DNA of 51,706 nt from assembly GCA_027018935.1 (NCBI GenBank), contig JALUXZ010000156.1, positions 1 to 51,706 on the forward strand, written 5' to 3'. Positions 36,074 to 47,020 of the stretch are shown here, one piece after another. Within the stretch, counting starts at the first letter, position 1, and each line of letters starts with the position of its first letter. The position numbers and the translations under genes are program-made. The notes beneath the pieces are model-generated. The model did not search any database. It was not told the origin of the DNA and was given only the letters and a program-made list of their open reading frames with translations. This DNA comes from Mariprofundaceae bacterium. GTDB lineage: Bacteria > Pseudomonadota > Zetaproteobacteria > Mariprofundales > Mariprofundaceae.

Positions 36074-37981
36074 TTACTGCGTTAACAGACTATTAATTTT
36101 ACGAACAAATCCGGCTGGATCTTCTGGTAATGCGCCTTCTGCCAAAATAGCTTGATCGAAAAGAATATCAGAGAAATCAGCAATTTTATCTTTGGAGCGC
36201 ATTTTCGCCAAACGTTTAACCAATTCATGCTCTGGGTTGATTTCTAAGATTGGTTTGACCGATGGTACATCTTGCCCTGCTTGTTTTAGGATGCGTTCCA
36301 TATTGCCAGTGATGTCAAAGTCATCAGATACCAAGCAAGCTGGTGATTCAGTCAAACGATCTGTGGTACGCACATCTTTTACTTTATCACCCAAGGATTC
36401 TTTGAGTTTTTTCACTGCAGGTTCAGCTGATTTAGCGGCTTCTTCATGCTCTTTTTTATCTTCTTCGGCACTTTCTCCAATATTGGATAAGTCCAACTCA
36501 CCTTTGGCAATGGATTTTAGTTTTTTACCATCAAATTCTTCCAAGTGAGAGGTTAACCATTCATCAATACGATCGGATAGAAGCAAGACTTCAATGCCTT
36601 TTTTGCGGAAAACTTCCAAGTGTGGGCTATGTTTTGCCGCTGCCAATGTTTCAGCTGTGATATAATAGATGGTATCCTGATTTTCTAGCATACGTTCAAC
36701 ATAATCAGTTAGGGAGAGAGTTTGTTCATCATCTTGGGTGCTGGAGAAACGCAATAATTTAGCAATGCGCTCACGGTTAGCCGAATCTTCAATAATGCCT
36801 TCTTTTAAGCAGTTTCCGAATTGCTCCCATGCTGTGGCGTAATCAGTGTTTTCATCACTGGCATTTTTTGCCATATCTTCAAGCATGCTTAAAACACGTT
36901 TGGTTGCACCTTTTTTCATGGCACTCATAGCTGGGCTTTGTTGTAAAATTTCACGGGATACATTCAGTGGTAAGTCATTGCTATCCATCACACCGCGCAC
37001 AAAACGCAAATAACGCGGCAGTAAATCTTCGGTAGCCTCAGTGATAAATACACGGCGAACATAGAGTTTTACGCCATGTTTGCTTTCAGCTTGCCATAAA
37101 TCAAATGGCGCACGTTTTGGAAGATATAATAGTAAAGTATATTCGTATTTGCCTTCTAGCTTTTGGTGCAAACGTGCTAAAGGATCTTCAAAGTCATGTC
37201 CGATATGTTTATAGAAGTTATTATATTCTTCATCTGATAATTCAGATTTTGGACGTGTCCATAATGCTGAAGCTTGGTTAATCGTTTCAATTTCTGCAGG
37301 CTTTTCTTCCTCGCCTTCAGCAGCAGGCATCGGTGTACCCAACATGCGAATCGGGAAGGGGATATGATCAGCATATTTGTGGATAATAGAGGTTAAACGA
37401 AATGACTCGAGAAATTCATCCGCATCTTCACGAAGGTGTAAGATAATTTCAGTGCCGCGTGTTTCTTTTGTGACGGTTTCAATATCATATTGCCCATCAC
37501 CTGTTGATTCCCAACGTACACCATGCTCTTTTTCAAGACCTGCACGGCGGGTGGTTACAGTTACTTTATCAGCAACCAAAAAGGATGAATAAAAACCAAC
37601 ACCAAATTGACCAATTAAATGGGCATCTTTTTCTTGATCGCCTGATAATTGACCAAAGAATTCTTTGGTTCCAGAGCGTGCAATGGTACCAATATTAGCA
37701 ATCACTTCATCACGGTTCATGCCAATACCGTTATCACGAATGGTAATCGTGCGAGCATCTTGATCCGCTTCAATATATACATGAAGATCCGAATCACCTT
37801 CATACAATGCATCATCTGTGGTTGCTTCAAAACGAAGTTTATCGGCAGCATCAGATGCATTGGAAATTAATTCGCGTAAAAAGATTTCTTTATTGGAATA
37901 CAATGAATGAATCATTAAATCGAGAAGCTGTTTGACCTCGGTTTGAAAGGTATGTGTTTCTTTAACAGGCGTGTTGGACAT
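36074..37981 (-). CDS. htpG: Chaperone HtpG (Hsp90)
   Basis: [42 protein letters not shown]; start trimmed to MSNTPVKE from track 38080. Confidence 0.98.
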   Translation of the reverse strand: MSNTPVKETHTFQTEVKQLLDLMIHSLYSNKEIFLRELISNASDAADKLRFEATTDDALYEGDSDLHVYIEADQDARTITIRDNGIGMNRDEVIANIGTIARSGTKEFFGQLSGDQEKDAHLIGQFGVGFYSSFLVADKVTVTTRRAGLEKEHGVRWESTGDGQYDIETVTKETRGTEIILHLREDADEFLESFRLTSIIHKYADHIPFPIRMLGTPMPAAEGEEEKPAEIETINQASALWTRPKSELSDEEYNNFYKHIGHDFEDPLARLHQKLEGKYEYTLLLYLPKRAPFDLWQAESKHGVKLYVRRVFITEATEDLLPRYLRFVRGVMDSNDLPLNVSREILQQSPAMSAMKKGATKRVLSMLEDMAKNASDENTDYATAWEQFGNCLKEGIIEDSANRERIAKLLRFSSTQDDEQTLSLTDYVERMLENQDTIYYITAETLAAAKHSPHLEVFRKKGIEVLLLSDRIDEWLTSHLEEFDGKKLKSIAKGELDLSNIGESAEEDKKEHEEAAKSAEPAVKKLKESLGDKVKDVRTTDRLTESPACLVSDDFDITGNMERILKQAGQDVPSVKPILEINPEHELVKRLAKMRSKDKIADFSDILFDQAILAEGALPEDPAGFVRKINSLLTQ

Positions 37982-38171
37982 GGATAGGTTCCCTTTATGT
38001 ATGAAGTTCGTATGAATATCGCACGTTGAAAAACACGAGCATATCATCTGTAGGCTTTTATAAGGTGTGCCTTGTCGCATTTCAAGCCCTTACTAATAGT
38101 CAGTTTATGCAATTGATGTTTTAGGCTATACTCGGTGTAGTGCGGGTTAAGTTGTATGGGAAATATATATA

Positions 38172-39722
38172 TTGGGGGCTGACCATATTATGACTGATGA
38201 ATTGCACATTTTATTTGTAGAAGACAATGCTGAAGATATTGCATCTGTGCGCCATGCTTTGAAGAACTCGAAGCAGGCATTGGATATAAAATGTGTGGTT
38301 AATATGGATGACTTCTCTAGAGCATTAAGCACATCACATTGGGACATTATTCTTAGTGATGTCAATCTCCCAGAGCTTATGGTGAAAGATATTTTGCTTA
38401 AATTGCAAGAGCTTAGCCTATTGATTCCACTTGTCGTGGTGGCAAAACCCATTGGTGAGGAGGTGGTTGCGCAATTTTTGCGTGCTGGCGTGAGCAATTA
38501 CGTAAACAAGTTAAATTCTGAGAATTTATTAGCGGTTATACATCAAACACTGTTGGATACTGAGGCAAAAAAACTTGCCGCCCAGAAAGAGAAGATATTT
38601 ATTTCTACTGGGCGCATGGAAGTCGCAAAAACACTGGCTGGTGGTTTGGCTCATGATTTAAACAACTTAATGGTCGGCGTGGTAACTGGGGTTGAATTAT
38701 TACGTCAATACCTACCCCAAAATAGTGAAGCCAAAGATTTGTTGGATTTAATTTATCAATCGGGCATGAAGGCAACTGATGTCTCATCTCAAATGTTGGC
38801 TTATGTTCAGGGTGGAAAATACCGAGTTGAGGATATAGATGTGAATGCTTTGGTGATGGAGTTTATAGATTCAGATGTATTTCCTATTTCAGATTCTGTA
38901 GATGTAAAATTAAATTTATCACAAAACACCTCTTTTGTGAGTGGTGACCCAGCACAAATTCGCAAACTTTTAAGTGGCATTGTTCTTAATGCATATGAGG
39001 CAATGATGGAGGGAGGGGTGTTGAAAATATCGACGCGAGATAGATATATTGAGCGTGATGAAATATTATCTGAGATAAACCTTGAAAGTGGTGATTATGT
39101 TGAAATACGCATTGAAGATAATGGCATAGGTATGGATGATGTGCTGCGTACGCGCCTATTTGAACCTTTCTATACTACAAAATTTCAAGGGCGTGGGCTA
39201 GGTATGGCGGCAGCACACGGTATTGTTCGCAGTCATCAAGGTGAGATACTTGTAGAGAGTGAAATTGGTAAAGGTTCTGTTTTTAGGGTTCTTTTGCCTG
39301 TCATGAGCGAGCAAGATATTCCAAGTATAATACAGCAGCGGTGTGTGCTTGAGCCATATGCTGGCACAGAACATGTTTTGTTAATTGATGATGACCCGAC
39401 TGTTTTGGAAGTTATGCAGGCACTGATAAAGCAATGGGGATATAAAGTAAGCGTGGCAACCAATGGTGCTTTGGCTCTGCAGTTAATAGAGAAGAATCAC
39501 TATGATTTAGCTCTATTGGACTTGAATCTTCCTGACTGTAGTGGTCATAAATTGTTTTTAGAATTGCGTAAATTTATAGATGAATTGCCTATTTTGATGA
39601 TTAGTGCCTCACCAGCAGGCGTGGAGGCTGAGGCTTTACTTGATATGGGCGCATGTGATTTCTTACGCAAGCCTTTTATTCCCAATGAGTTGGGAAGTAT
39701 GTTGCGACAACTGTTGGACTAA
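38172..39722 (+). CDS. Hybrid sensor kinase (REC - HisKA/HATPase - REC)
   Basis: N-terminal REC (LFVEDNAED, IILSDVNLPE), GGLAHDLNNLMVGV H-box, DNGIGMDD, GRGLGMAAAHGIV, C-terminal REC (LLIDDD, LALLDLNLPD). Confidence 0.93.
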   Translation: MGADHIMTDELHILFVEDNAEDIASVRHALKNSKQALDIKCVVNMDDFSRALSTSHWDIILSDVNLPELMVKDILLKLQELSLLIPLVVVAKPIGEEVVAQFLRAGVSNYVNKLNSENLLAVIHQTLLDTEAKKLAAQKEKIFISTGRMEVAKTLAGGLAHDLNNLMVGVVTGVELLRQYLPQNSEAKDLLDLIYQSGMKATDVSSQMLAYVQGGKYRVEDIDVNALVMEFIDSDVFPISDSVDVKLNLSQNTSFVSGDPAQIRKLLSGIVLNAYEAMMEGGVLKISTRDRYIERDEILSEINLESGDYVEIRIEDNGIGMDDVLRTRLFEPFYTTKFQGRGLGMAAAHGIVRSHQGEILVESEIGKGSVFRVLLPVMSEQDIPSIIQQRCVLEPYAGTEHVLLIDDDPTVLEVMQALIKQWGYKVSVATNGALALQLIEKNHYDLALLDLNLPDCSGHKLFLELRKFIDELPILMISASPAGVEAEALLDMGACDFLRKPFIPNELGSMLRQLLD

Positions 39723-39744
39723 GCTTTTAACAACCTGTTCTATA

Positions 39745-40074
39745 TAGGGCACCTCGAAAAACCTCGGCACTTCGCCAAACTTGTGTTTTTTACCCTTAGG
39801 GAGGTACTGATTAACTCTGGATGAGTGGATATGCGATTCAAAATCACCAACACCAAGGCAGCAAGCGCAAGCAATAGCCCCGCTATTGCTAAGTTGGCTA
39901 ACGCAGTTGCTGGCGATTTTGGGCGTATAGGCATCATTTATTGAGTTGATTAGCACCTCCCTAGCTGCATTGAATAAAATGGACAATAGCGATGCTATTA
40001 TTCATTTCAGTGCGCTTTGCTATGAGCGAAAATCAACGTCGTTTAACTTGTGCGAGGTTTTTCGAGGTGCCCTA
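39745..40074. repeat. Family B TA-flanked inverted-repeat element, interrupted by a family A element
   Basis: TAGGGCACCTCGAAAAACCT...AGGTTTTTCGAGGTGCCCTA termini; matches 48002-48168 once 39797-39963 is removed. Confidence 0.9.
39797..39963. repeat. Family A ~167-bp TA-flanked inverted-repeat element nested in the family B element
   Basis: TAGGGAGGTACTGATTAACTC...GAGTTGATTAGCACCTCCCTA. Confidence 0.9.
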
Positions 40075-40116
40075 TAATAGCATAAATATGCGATACAGCT
40101 TTTTTTAAGCTGTGCC

Positions 40117-40266
40117 ATGATTGGCAGTATGAGTGCATATTCAATAAGGAAAAATGCAAAAAAAATCATAAAGCGCGAGAAAATATTCTGGTGGGGTCTA
40201 TTGTTTTGTTTCAGTCTGTTGCTGGCTTCACAGGTTTCTAGTTTGAGTTTGTGGTTAAATAGTTAA
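40117..40266 (+). CDS. Possible 49-aa single-TM peptide
   Basis: MIGSMSAYSIRKNAKKIIKREKIFWWGLLFCFSLLLASQVSSLSLWLNS*; basic N-terminus then hydrophobic stretch; no clear RBS. Confidence 0.3.
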   Translation: MIGSMSAYSIRKNAKKIIKREKIFWWGLLFCFSLLLASQVSSLSLWLNS

Positions 40267-40276
40267 ATTTTTAACT

Positions 40277-40442
40277 TAGGGAGGTGCTGATTAATTCTGG
40301 ATGAGTGGATATGCGATTTAAAATTTTCAATCCCAAGGCGGCAAGCGCAAGTAATAGCAGCGCTATTGTTAAGTTTGCCAACGCCGGCGTTAGTGATTTT
40401 GGGCGCATAGACACCATGCATTGAGTTAATCAGCACTCCTTA
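40277..40442. repeat. Family A TA-flanked element, second complete copy
   Basis: TAGGGAGGTGCTGATTAATTCTGGATGAGTGGATATGCGATTT...TTGAGTTAATCAGCACTCCTTA. Confidence 0.9.
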
Positions 40443-40817
40443 GGCAGCTGCCAAACGACCATGGCTAGTATGGCTAATAGCATTGTTTTCATTGAGATAT
40501 ACCAGAGCAGGATTGAAGTGTGTTGCTTCTGCCGCATCTAGCTCTGCATAGGTGCAAATAATCAATAAATCATCAGCCCTAGCCTTGTGTGCTGCTGCGC
40601 CATTCACACCAATTGTGCCTGAGCCGCGTGCTGCGACAATGGCGTAAGTGGTAAAGCGTTCTCCATTACTTACATTATAAATATGCAGTTGTTCAAAGGG
40701 TAAGATATTGGCTGCATCGAGCAAATCTTGGTCAATAGCACAGGAACCTTCATAATCTAATTCGGCATGGGTGACTGTGGCACGGTGTAGTTTGGATTTT
40801 AGCATGGTTAATTTCAT
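40440..40817 (-). CDS. panD: Aspartate 1-decarboxylase PanD
   Basis: [25 protein letters not shown] with the G-S self-cleavage site. Confidence 0.97.
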   Translation of the reverse strand: MKLTMLKSKLHRATVTHAELDYEGSCAIDQDLLDAANILPFEQLHIYNVSNGERFTTYAIVAARGSGTIGVNGAAAHKARADDLLIICTYAELDAAEATHFNPALVYLNENNAISHTSHGRLAAA

Positions 40818-41671
40818 GGGGTTGCCTCATTTGTCATGGTTTGTGGAAATAATGCTGCATTATCAATCAAACGGGTATTGCCGATTTTTGCAGCGATAAA
40901 TATACGACTTTGCGACGTAATCGTATTTTCAGGCTTAAGTGTTAATGCATGGCGTATTTCAAGATATTCTGGGGAAACTTGATGTTTTTTCAAATTATCC
41001 ATGCCAACATCTATGATATTTATTGCTTTTCCACCGATGTTTATATCATTTTGCATCAAATACAGGGCTTGTGATAAGCGTAAAGCTTTTTGACGTTCAG
41101 CAGGGCTTAAATAGCGATTACGACTGCTCATTGCCAATCCATCAGGCTCACGCACAATTTCACTGCGAATGATTTCAACAGGCATATGCAAATCACTTAC
41201 CATACGGCGAATAATTGCCAGTTGTTGCCAGTCTTTTTCACCAAACACTGCGATATTGGGCTGCACCAAGTTAAATAAAATGCTTACGACAGTGACTACG
41301 CCATCAAAATGCCCACTTCTCGATGCACCACAAAGCATGTTATCCAAGGCGTGGACTTTAAGGGTTATTTTAGCACCACCTTCTGGGTATAAATCATGCG
41401 GATGAAACACACAGTCCACACCTTCAGCTTTGCAAATAGCCGCATCATCTTCAAATACACGCGGATAATTATCTAAATCTTCATTCGCACCAAACTGCAA
41501 TGGGTTTACATAAATACTTACCACTACAATATCAGCCAAGCATTTGGCTTTATGAATCAGGCTAATATGTCCTGCATGCAAGCAGCCCATGGTGGGCACC
41601 AAGGCAATGCGTTTTTGCTTTACCCCTGCTAAATATTGCCGTAATGCAGTTGGATGATCTGCAATAATCAT
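40814..41671 (-). CDS. panC: Pantothenate synthetase PanC
   Basis: [41 protein letters not shown]. Confidence 0.97.
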   Translation of the reverse strand: MIIADHPTALRQYLAGVKQKRIALVPTMGCLHAGHISLIHKAKCLADIVVVSIYVNPLQFGANEDLDNYPRVFEDDAAICKAEGVDCVFHPHDLYPEGGAKITLKVHALDNMLCGASRSGHFDGVVTVVSILFNLVQPNIAVFGEKDWQQLAIIRRMVSDLHMPVEIIRSEIVREPDGLAMSSRNRYLSPAERQKALRLSQALYLMQNDINIGGKAINIIDVGMDNLKKHQVSPEYLEIRHALTLKPENTITSQSRIFIAAKIGNTRLIDNAALFPQTMTNEATP

Positions 41672-42462
41672 GGTTGTTTGCCTGCGCGCACGTCATCACA
41701 CCATTGCCCAATGGCTGTTGTAATGCTCTCGCGTAGGTTGGTATAGGCTGGGGCAAAGGGAGGATTCTTTTCAGATAGACCGAGCAAATCATGCCATACT
41801 AATACCTGTCCATCACAATCCTTACCTGCACCAATACCAATACTGGGAATTTCAATGGCTGCGCTGATGCGTGCTGCCAAGTCATCAGGGATACACTCCA
41901 AAACTACAGCTACAGCACCAGCATTACTGACGGCTTGCGCATCTTGAAAGATAATATCGGCAGCTTCATCGCTTTGACCTTGCCTTTTAAAACCGCCAAA
42001 CTTTTTTACAGATTGTGGGGTAAGTCCCAAGTGCGCGACCACAGCAATGCCGCGCTCACTTAAAAACGCAATCGTGGCAGCCATATGTTGCCCGCCTTCA
42101 ATTTTAACCGCATCACAGCCAGTTTGCTGTAATACTTGTGCTGCAGATGCAAAAGCTTGTTCAGGTGATGCTTGATAACTGCCAAAAGGAAGGTCACAGA
42201 CCACCCAAGCTTTATCGCGCCCACGTACCACAGCGGCAGTATGATGAATCATATGTTCAAGGGTAACGGGAATGGTGGAATCAAAGCCTAAAGAAACCAT
42301 GCCCAAAGAATCACCAACTAAAATCACATCCACACCAGCCATTTCAGCCAATGCGGCAGTAGGGGTGTCGTAGGCAGTTAGCCATACTTGTTTGCGCTGG
42401 GCTTGTTTGTCCGCCAGCAATGTACTTGCTGTGGTTCGTTTTTTAATCTGCGTCATATTCAC
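41668..42462 (-). CDS. panB: Ketopantoate hydroxymethyltransferase PanB
   Basis: MLTAYDTPTA-like start, VDVILVGDSLGMVSLGFDSTIPVTLEHM, HLGLTPQSV, IGIGAGKDCDGQVLVWHDLLG. Confidence 0.97.
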   Translation of the reverse strand: MNMTQIKKRTTASTLLADKQAQRKQVWLTAYDTPTAALAEMAGVDVILVGDSLGMVSLGFDSTIPVTLEHMIHHTAAVVRGRDKAWVVCDLPFGSYQASPEQAFASAAQVLQQTGCDAVKIEGGQHMAATIAFLSERGIAVVAHLGLTPQSVKKFGGFKRQGQSDEAADIIFQDAQAVSNAGAVAVVLECIPDDLAARISAAIEIPSIGIGAGKDCDGQVLVWHDLLGLSEKNPPFAPAYTNLRESITTAIGQWCDDVRAGKQP

Positions 42463-42631
42463 CTTTCCGCTTCAGTCTGTTGCCAGTACCGTCTTTTAAG
42501 GATAGCGAAAGGCTAGCGTGTACTGCGATGGTGGTAAATATGTAAGCGTGTTTGCTCTTAATTGATAATCAAACTTACTTGACCATTACATATTAACACG
42601 GCACAGATAAAAACTGTATTCGTCAATATTG

Positions 42632-42895
42632 CTAGCTGCTTTTGTAAACAGTGCCACGATGCGCAACTTTCACGACAGTAATGACCAATTCAGTATCTTG
42701 GATTTCATAGATGATTCTATATATGCCTTGCCTTACACGGTATTTTTCTTGATTGGAAAGTTTGATGCAGCCATCGGCTCTTGGGTTTTTCAGTAACAAG
42801 TTCATACGTTCAAGTATGCGCTTTACATCATTGTTGGGGATTTTTCTAAGGTCTTTGGCAACTGACTTTTTAAAAACAAGGCTATATTTTGCCAT
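42632..42895 (-). CDS. RelE-family toxin
   Basis: YSLVFKKSVAKDLRKIPNNDVKRIL...KLSNQEKYRVRQGIYRIIYEI. Confidence 0.92.
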   Translation of the reverse strand: MAKYSLVFKKSVAKDLRKIPNNDVKRILERMNLLLKNPRADGCIKLSNQEKYRVRQGIYRIIYEIQDTELVITVVKVAHRGTVYKSS

Positions 42896-43124
42896 GTGTT
42901 TTTAGCTCATTTAATAACTCTTCATAGTTTAAAGTTGGCTCACTTTCTCTTATTTCAAAGGCTTTTAAATCCTCTTGGTCTTCTTGAAGTGACAAACGCA
43001 CAGCTTCATTTACCAGGTCAGAAACAGATATATGCGCTGTTGCAGCTTTTATGCGCAAGGCTTGGTGTATTTCAGGCTCAAAATAAACAGTAGAGCGTTT
43101 TGATAATGTACTCATAACCTGCAT
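42882..43124 (-). CDS. RHH-type antitoxin partner
   Basis: RSTVYFEPEIHQALRIKAATAHISVSDLVNEAVRLSL; overlaps toxin start. Confidence 0.88.
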   Translation of the reverse strand: MQVMSTLSKRSTVYFEPEIHQALRIKAATAHISVSDLVNEAVRLSLQEDQEDLKAFEIRESEPTLNYEELLNELKTHGKI

Positions 43125-43134
43125 GTTAGCGTTA

Positions 43135-43150
43135 TGACGTTATAGCGTCA
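43135..43150 (-). promoter_or_regulatory. Candidate operator of the RelE/RHH module, overlapping the prmC stop codon
   Basis: TGACGTTATAGCGTCA near-palindrome 10 nt upstream of the antitoxin start. Confidence 0.5.
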
Positions 43151-43981
43151 ATATTGATACACGCCACCACGCAGGTTGCCTGCAAGGTCATGATAAGAGT
43201 AAAGCATAGTGATGGCATCAGGTGTTTTAGGTAGTCCGCATAAGCCAGTTTCAACAAGTATATAAGCGCCTTGCTTAAGGTGGTTCGGAGCTTCGTTTAA
43301 AAGAATGCGAAGTAAGCTTAAACCATCTTTTGTATCGGTAAGTGCGTGGGAAGGTTCATGGTGCAACTCTTGTTCCAGACCATGCATTTCATCGACGGAC
43401 ACATAAGGCGGGTTGGAGAGAATAGCATCAAAGGCTTGGGTATTTGCATCAAAGGCTTGGTACAAGTCACCTTGCTTGAATTGTACACGTTCGCTTACAA
43501 CGTGTTTTTCCGCATTGCTGCGTGCAATGATTAATGATTTCTCTGAAATATCGGTAGCAAGCACGATAGCATTGGGGTATTCACAAGCGATAGTGATGGC
43601 AATACAGCCAGAGCCTGTGCCAATATCAGCAAAGTAGTAGGGGGCTTGCGTGTCGGGATAGAGCTTTAATAATTCTTCAATCAAATGCTCGGTTTCAGGG
43701 CGTGGAATCAATACATCAGGGCTAACGTTGAAGCTGCGAGACCAAAATTCTTTCTCGCCAATAATATATGCGACTGGTTCACGCTTGCAGCGGCGAACAA
43801 TATATTCAGAGAAGATATGTGCGACATCACTGGGTAAGTCGTCATGGGCTTTGATAATTAACTGGGTGCGGTTGATGCCCCATGCATGCATTAGTAAACA
43901 TTCAGCATCAAGCCGTGCTGACTCGCAGTCAGCGGCTTGCAGCTTTGCTATGGCTTGTTGTAGATGTTCTTTGGCACTCAT
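43148..43981 (-). CDS. prmC: Release factor glutamine methyltransferase PrmC
   Basis: [26 protein letters not shown]. Confidence 0.97.
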   Translation of the reverse strand: MSAKEHLQQAIAKLQAADCESARLDAECLLMHAWGINRTQLIIKAHDDLPSDVAHIFSEYIVRRCKREPVAYIIGEKEFWSRSFNVSPDVLIPRPETEHLIEELLKLYPDTQAPYYFADIGTGSGCIAITIACEYPNAIVLATDISEKSLIIARSNAEKHVVSERVQFKQGDLYQAFDANTQAFDAILSNPPYVSVDEMHGLEQELHHEPSHALTDTKDGLSLLRILLNEAPNHLKQGAYILVETGLCGLPKTPDAITMLYSYHDLAGNLRGGVYQY

Positions 43982-45051
43982 GCGCCTTGTGATGCGAGCA
44001 GTTCCGCCTGATGATGGGTAATCAACGCTTCAATCAACTCATCCATTTCACCACCCATAATTTGTTCTAATTTATACAAGGTTAAATTGATGCGATGATC
44101 GGTTACGCGCCCTTGTGGGTAGTTATAAGTGCGAATCCGCTCGGAGCGATCGCCAGAGCCAACCATATCTTTGCGTACCTCGGCGCGCTCATTGTGTGCG
44201 GTTTCTTGCTCTTTGGCGAGAATGCGGGCTTGTAATACCTTCATGGCTTGGGCTTTGTTTTTATGTTGGCTGGCTTGATCTTGACATTGTACCACCGTAC
44301 CCGAAGGAATATGGGTGATACGTACCGCAGATTCGGTTTTATTCACATGCTGACCACCAGCACCTGAGGCGCGATACACATCAATGCGCAAATCATCGGG
44401 GCGAATATCGATATCCACTTCTTTGGCTTCGGGTAATACGGCGACAGTGCATGCGGATGTGTGAATGCGTCCACCTGATTCTGTGGTGGGGATACGCTGA
44501 ACACGATGGGTGCCTGATTCAAACTTGAATGTAGAGAATACACCTGTACCTGTGATTTGTGCAACGACTTCTTTATAACCACCAATACCAATACTGTTGC
44601 TGGATAATACTTCGACTTTAAAACCTTTGATTTCAGCATACCGACTATACATACGAAATAAGTCGGCAGCAAAAAGAGCGGCTTCATCACCGCCTGTGCC
44701 AGCACGTACTTCAAGAATAACATTGCGATTATCATTCGGGTCTTTAGGCAATAAAAGCAGGGTAAGCTCATCATTGCATGCTTCAATGGCTTTTTTAAGC
44801 TCTTGAATCTCTTCTTGCGCGATACCCTTAAGCTCTGCATCGCAATCAGGATCTGCCATCAACTCCTGATTGTCTTTGAGTTGTTGCTCTAAATCTTGAT
44901 AGTGCTTGGCTTTTTCTGCGACAGGTTCAATGTCTGAAAATTCACGGGAAAGTTCAGTGTAGCGTTTTTGATTCGATGTAACTTCAGGGTCAGCAAGCAT
45001 GACGGTAATATCTTCATACTTGTGCAGGATATCATCCAGACGTGTGTTCAT
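43978..45051 (-). CDS. prfA: Peptide chain release factor 1
   Basis: [22 protein letters not shown] (GGQ motif). Confidence 0.98.
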   Translation of the reverse strand: MNTRLDDILHKYEDITVMLADPEVTSNQKRYTELSREFSDIEPVAEKAKHYQDLEQQLKDNQELMADPDCDAELKGIAQEEIQELKKAIEACNDELTLLLLPKDPNDNRNVILEVRAGTGGDEAALFAADLFRMYSRYAEIKGFKVEVLSSNSIGIGGYKEVVAQITGTGVFSTFKFESGTHRVQRIPTTESGGRIHTSACTVAVLPEAKEVDIDIRPDDLRIDVYRASGAGGQHVNKTESAVRITHIPSGTVVQCQDQASQHKNKAQAMKVLQARILAKEQETAHNERAEVRKDMVGSGDRSERIRTYNYPQGRVTDHRINLTLYKLEQIMGGEMDELIEALITHHQAELLASQGA

Positions 45052-46357
45052 CGGACTCCTTATGTTGTGTCACAGAGCTTGCTTCCACAGGCTTAATTTC
45101 CACATCGAACAATTTGCGTGCTGCACCCATCAATAAATCACCTTCCATATCTTCGGGAAGACTTTTTAAGCTACGTAAGCTTGGATGTAAAAAACGTTTC
45201 ATCAACGAGCGACTAAAGCGTTCGACGGCTTCCTGCTGTTCGGGTGATAGACCTTTCAAGTAACGCCCAGCTTTAAGCAATTCATCTTGGCGAATGGCAT
45301 CACTTTGCTGCTGAATACTGCGAATAAGGGGTACAGATTCGAGAGATTTTAGCCATAAAAGAAATGTTTTTTCTTCTTCGGCAAGTAAAGTACGTGCTTG
45401 CTCTGATTCTTTTTCGCGATTTTCACGGTTGCCCTGCACAACCTGTTGCAAATCATCAATGTCATAGACATAAGCCCCAGGAATATCGGCAATACGTGGG
45501 TCAATATCGCGTGGTACAGCAATATCGACAAGAAACATCGGTTTGCCACGCCGTTTTTCCATTGCCGCCTGCATCACTTCAGGCAACAATACATAAGTAT
45601 TTGCACCTGTACTGGAAATAATAATATCCGCTGAATCTAGATAATCAGGTAACTGCTCTAGTGTGAGCGCATGACCTTCAAACTCAATAGCAAGGTTTTG
45701 AGCGCGTGCCAAGGTGCGGTTGGCGACTAAAATATTATTGCAACCATTGCCGCGTAAGTGGCGGGCTGCCAGTTCAGCCATTTCACCAGCCCCAATAAGC
45801 AATACGGTTTTGCCTGTTAATTCATCAAAAATACGTTTGGCAAGTTCAACAGCACACGATGAAATATTGACCGATTGTTTGCCAATGGCTGTTTCACTAC
45901 GCGCACGTTTGGCAGCTGAGAAGGTAGATTGATATAAGCGGTGTAAGATATGTCCAGCAGTGCCAGCAGCCAAAGCTTGTTCGTAAGATGCTTTGACTTG
46001 CCCAAAAATTTGAGGTTCACCCAATACCAAAGAATCCAAACCAGAGGCAACAGCATACAGGTGTTTTACGGCATCATCGGTGGTGTAGGCATAAAGATGT
46101 GGACAAACTTGCTCGAAATCCATGCCAGATGTTTCTGCAAACCATTCGTGAACCAATGCAATTGCAGCATCAGGATCGTGGGTAACCACGGTCATTTCAA
46201 CACGGTTACAGGTTGAGAGAAGTGCCGCTTCACGAATAGCAGGAAGTGCAACTTGGGCTTGTAAGATAGATGCAATATCTTTCTCTTGCACGGCAAGTCG
46301 CTCGCGAAGTTCAACCGGTGCAGTTTTATGATTTAAACCAATATGACAAATACGCAT
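45032..46357 (-). CDS. hemA: Glutamyl-tRNA reductase
   Basis: [36 protein letters not shown]. Confidence 0.98.
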   Translation of the reverse strand: MRICHIGLNHKTAPVELRERLAVQEKDIASILQAQVALPAIREAALLSTCNRVEMTVVTHDPDAAIALVHEWFAETSGMDFEQVCPHLYAYTTDDAVKHLYAVASGLDSLVLGEPQIFGQVKASYEQALAAGTAGHILHRLYQSTFSAAKRARSETAIGKQSVNISSCAVELAKRIFDELTGKTVLLIGAGEMAELAARHLRGNGCNNILVANRTLARAQNLAIEFEGHALTLEQLPDYLDSADIIISSTGANTYVLLPEVMQAAMEKRRGKPMFLVDIAVPRDIDPRIADIPGAYVYDIDDLQQVVQGNRENREKESEQARTLLAEEEKTFLLWLKSLESVPLIRSIQQQSDAIRQDELLKAGRYLKGLSPEQQEAVERFSRSLMKRFLHPSLRSLKSLPEDMEGDLLMGAARKLFDVEIKPVEASSVTQHKESDEHTSG

Positions 46358-46366
46358 ATCGCGAAC

Positions 46367-46969
46367 CTAACTTTTTGCTGCTGTCTGTCCATCTTCAGTC
46401 AGCAACATAGGGATTTGAATGGCTTGTCCATTTTTCAGTATCCATGCTTCAGATTCCAATACTCCCTTAGTATCAAAGGAAATATTGAGGTGAATAAATG
46501 GCATATTATCGTGTTGTTTGAAATGTGGGCTTAACAGCTTCTCTGTGTTTTTCATCGCACTGATTGTTGGGCGTGCACATTGATAAACACCCGATAAGAC
46601 GATTTGATTGTCTTGCCAAGTTTGTGAGACTTGCTTGAGCTTTGTTAAAGCCGCTTCTGTATGTGTGAGCTGCATTACATCTTCATACGCTTCTGGTGGT
46701 GAAACTCGCCACAGTTGTGTGTGTGTTGCGTTGTCAATTTCTCCTTTTATTTGACTACCCAATAAGCCAATGATGCTATTGTCTTGGGCGGATAATGATG
46801 TTTGCCAAATAAACTGCATGGCATGACGCGCGATAGATAAGGAAGCTTGGTCTGATACTTGCATAGTGGCAAAGCATAAGCTGTGTGTGGGGCGGGTCAA
46901 ATATAATGGCTTAAAAAGTGAAATATGCTTTTTATAAAGATAGGTTACGGGCGTTTCTTTGACTAACAC
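46367..46969 (-). CDS. Hypothetical protein, possibly a degenerate MPN/JAB-like fold
   Basis: ORF; IIGLLGSQIKGE...LSGVYQCARPTISAM...FIHLNISF. Confidence 0.6.
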   Translation of the reverse strand: MLVKETPVTYLYKKHISLFKPLYLTRPTHSLCFATMQVSDQASLSIARHAMQFIWQTSLSAQDNSIIGLLGSQIKGEIDNATHTQLWRVSPPEAYEDVMQLTHTEAALTKLKQVSQTWQDNQIVLSGVYQCARPTISAMKNTEKLLSPHFKQHDNMPFIHLNISFDTKGVLESEAWILKNGQAIQIPMLLTEDGQTAAKS

Positions 46970-47020
46970 CTCTTAAAGTGTTATAAAGTCGCGTTCAGGC
47001 GGGTAAGGAGTAGGGATACT

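Noticed and set aside
39663-39986. 107-aa minus-strand ORF over the nested repeats
   Set aside because: Composed of family A/B repeat sequence and antisense kinase end
44343-44840. 165-aa minus-strand ORF within prfA in another frame
   Set aside because: Overlaps prfA, which has clear GGQ motif; out-of-frame artefact
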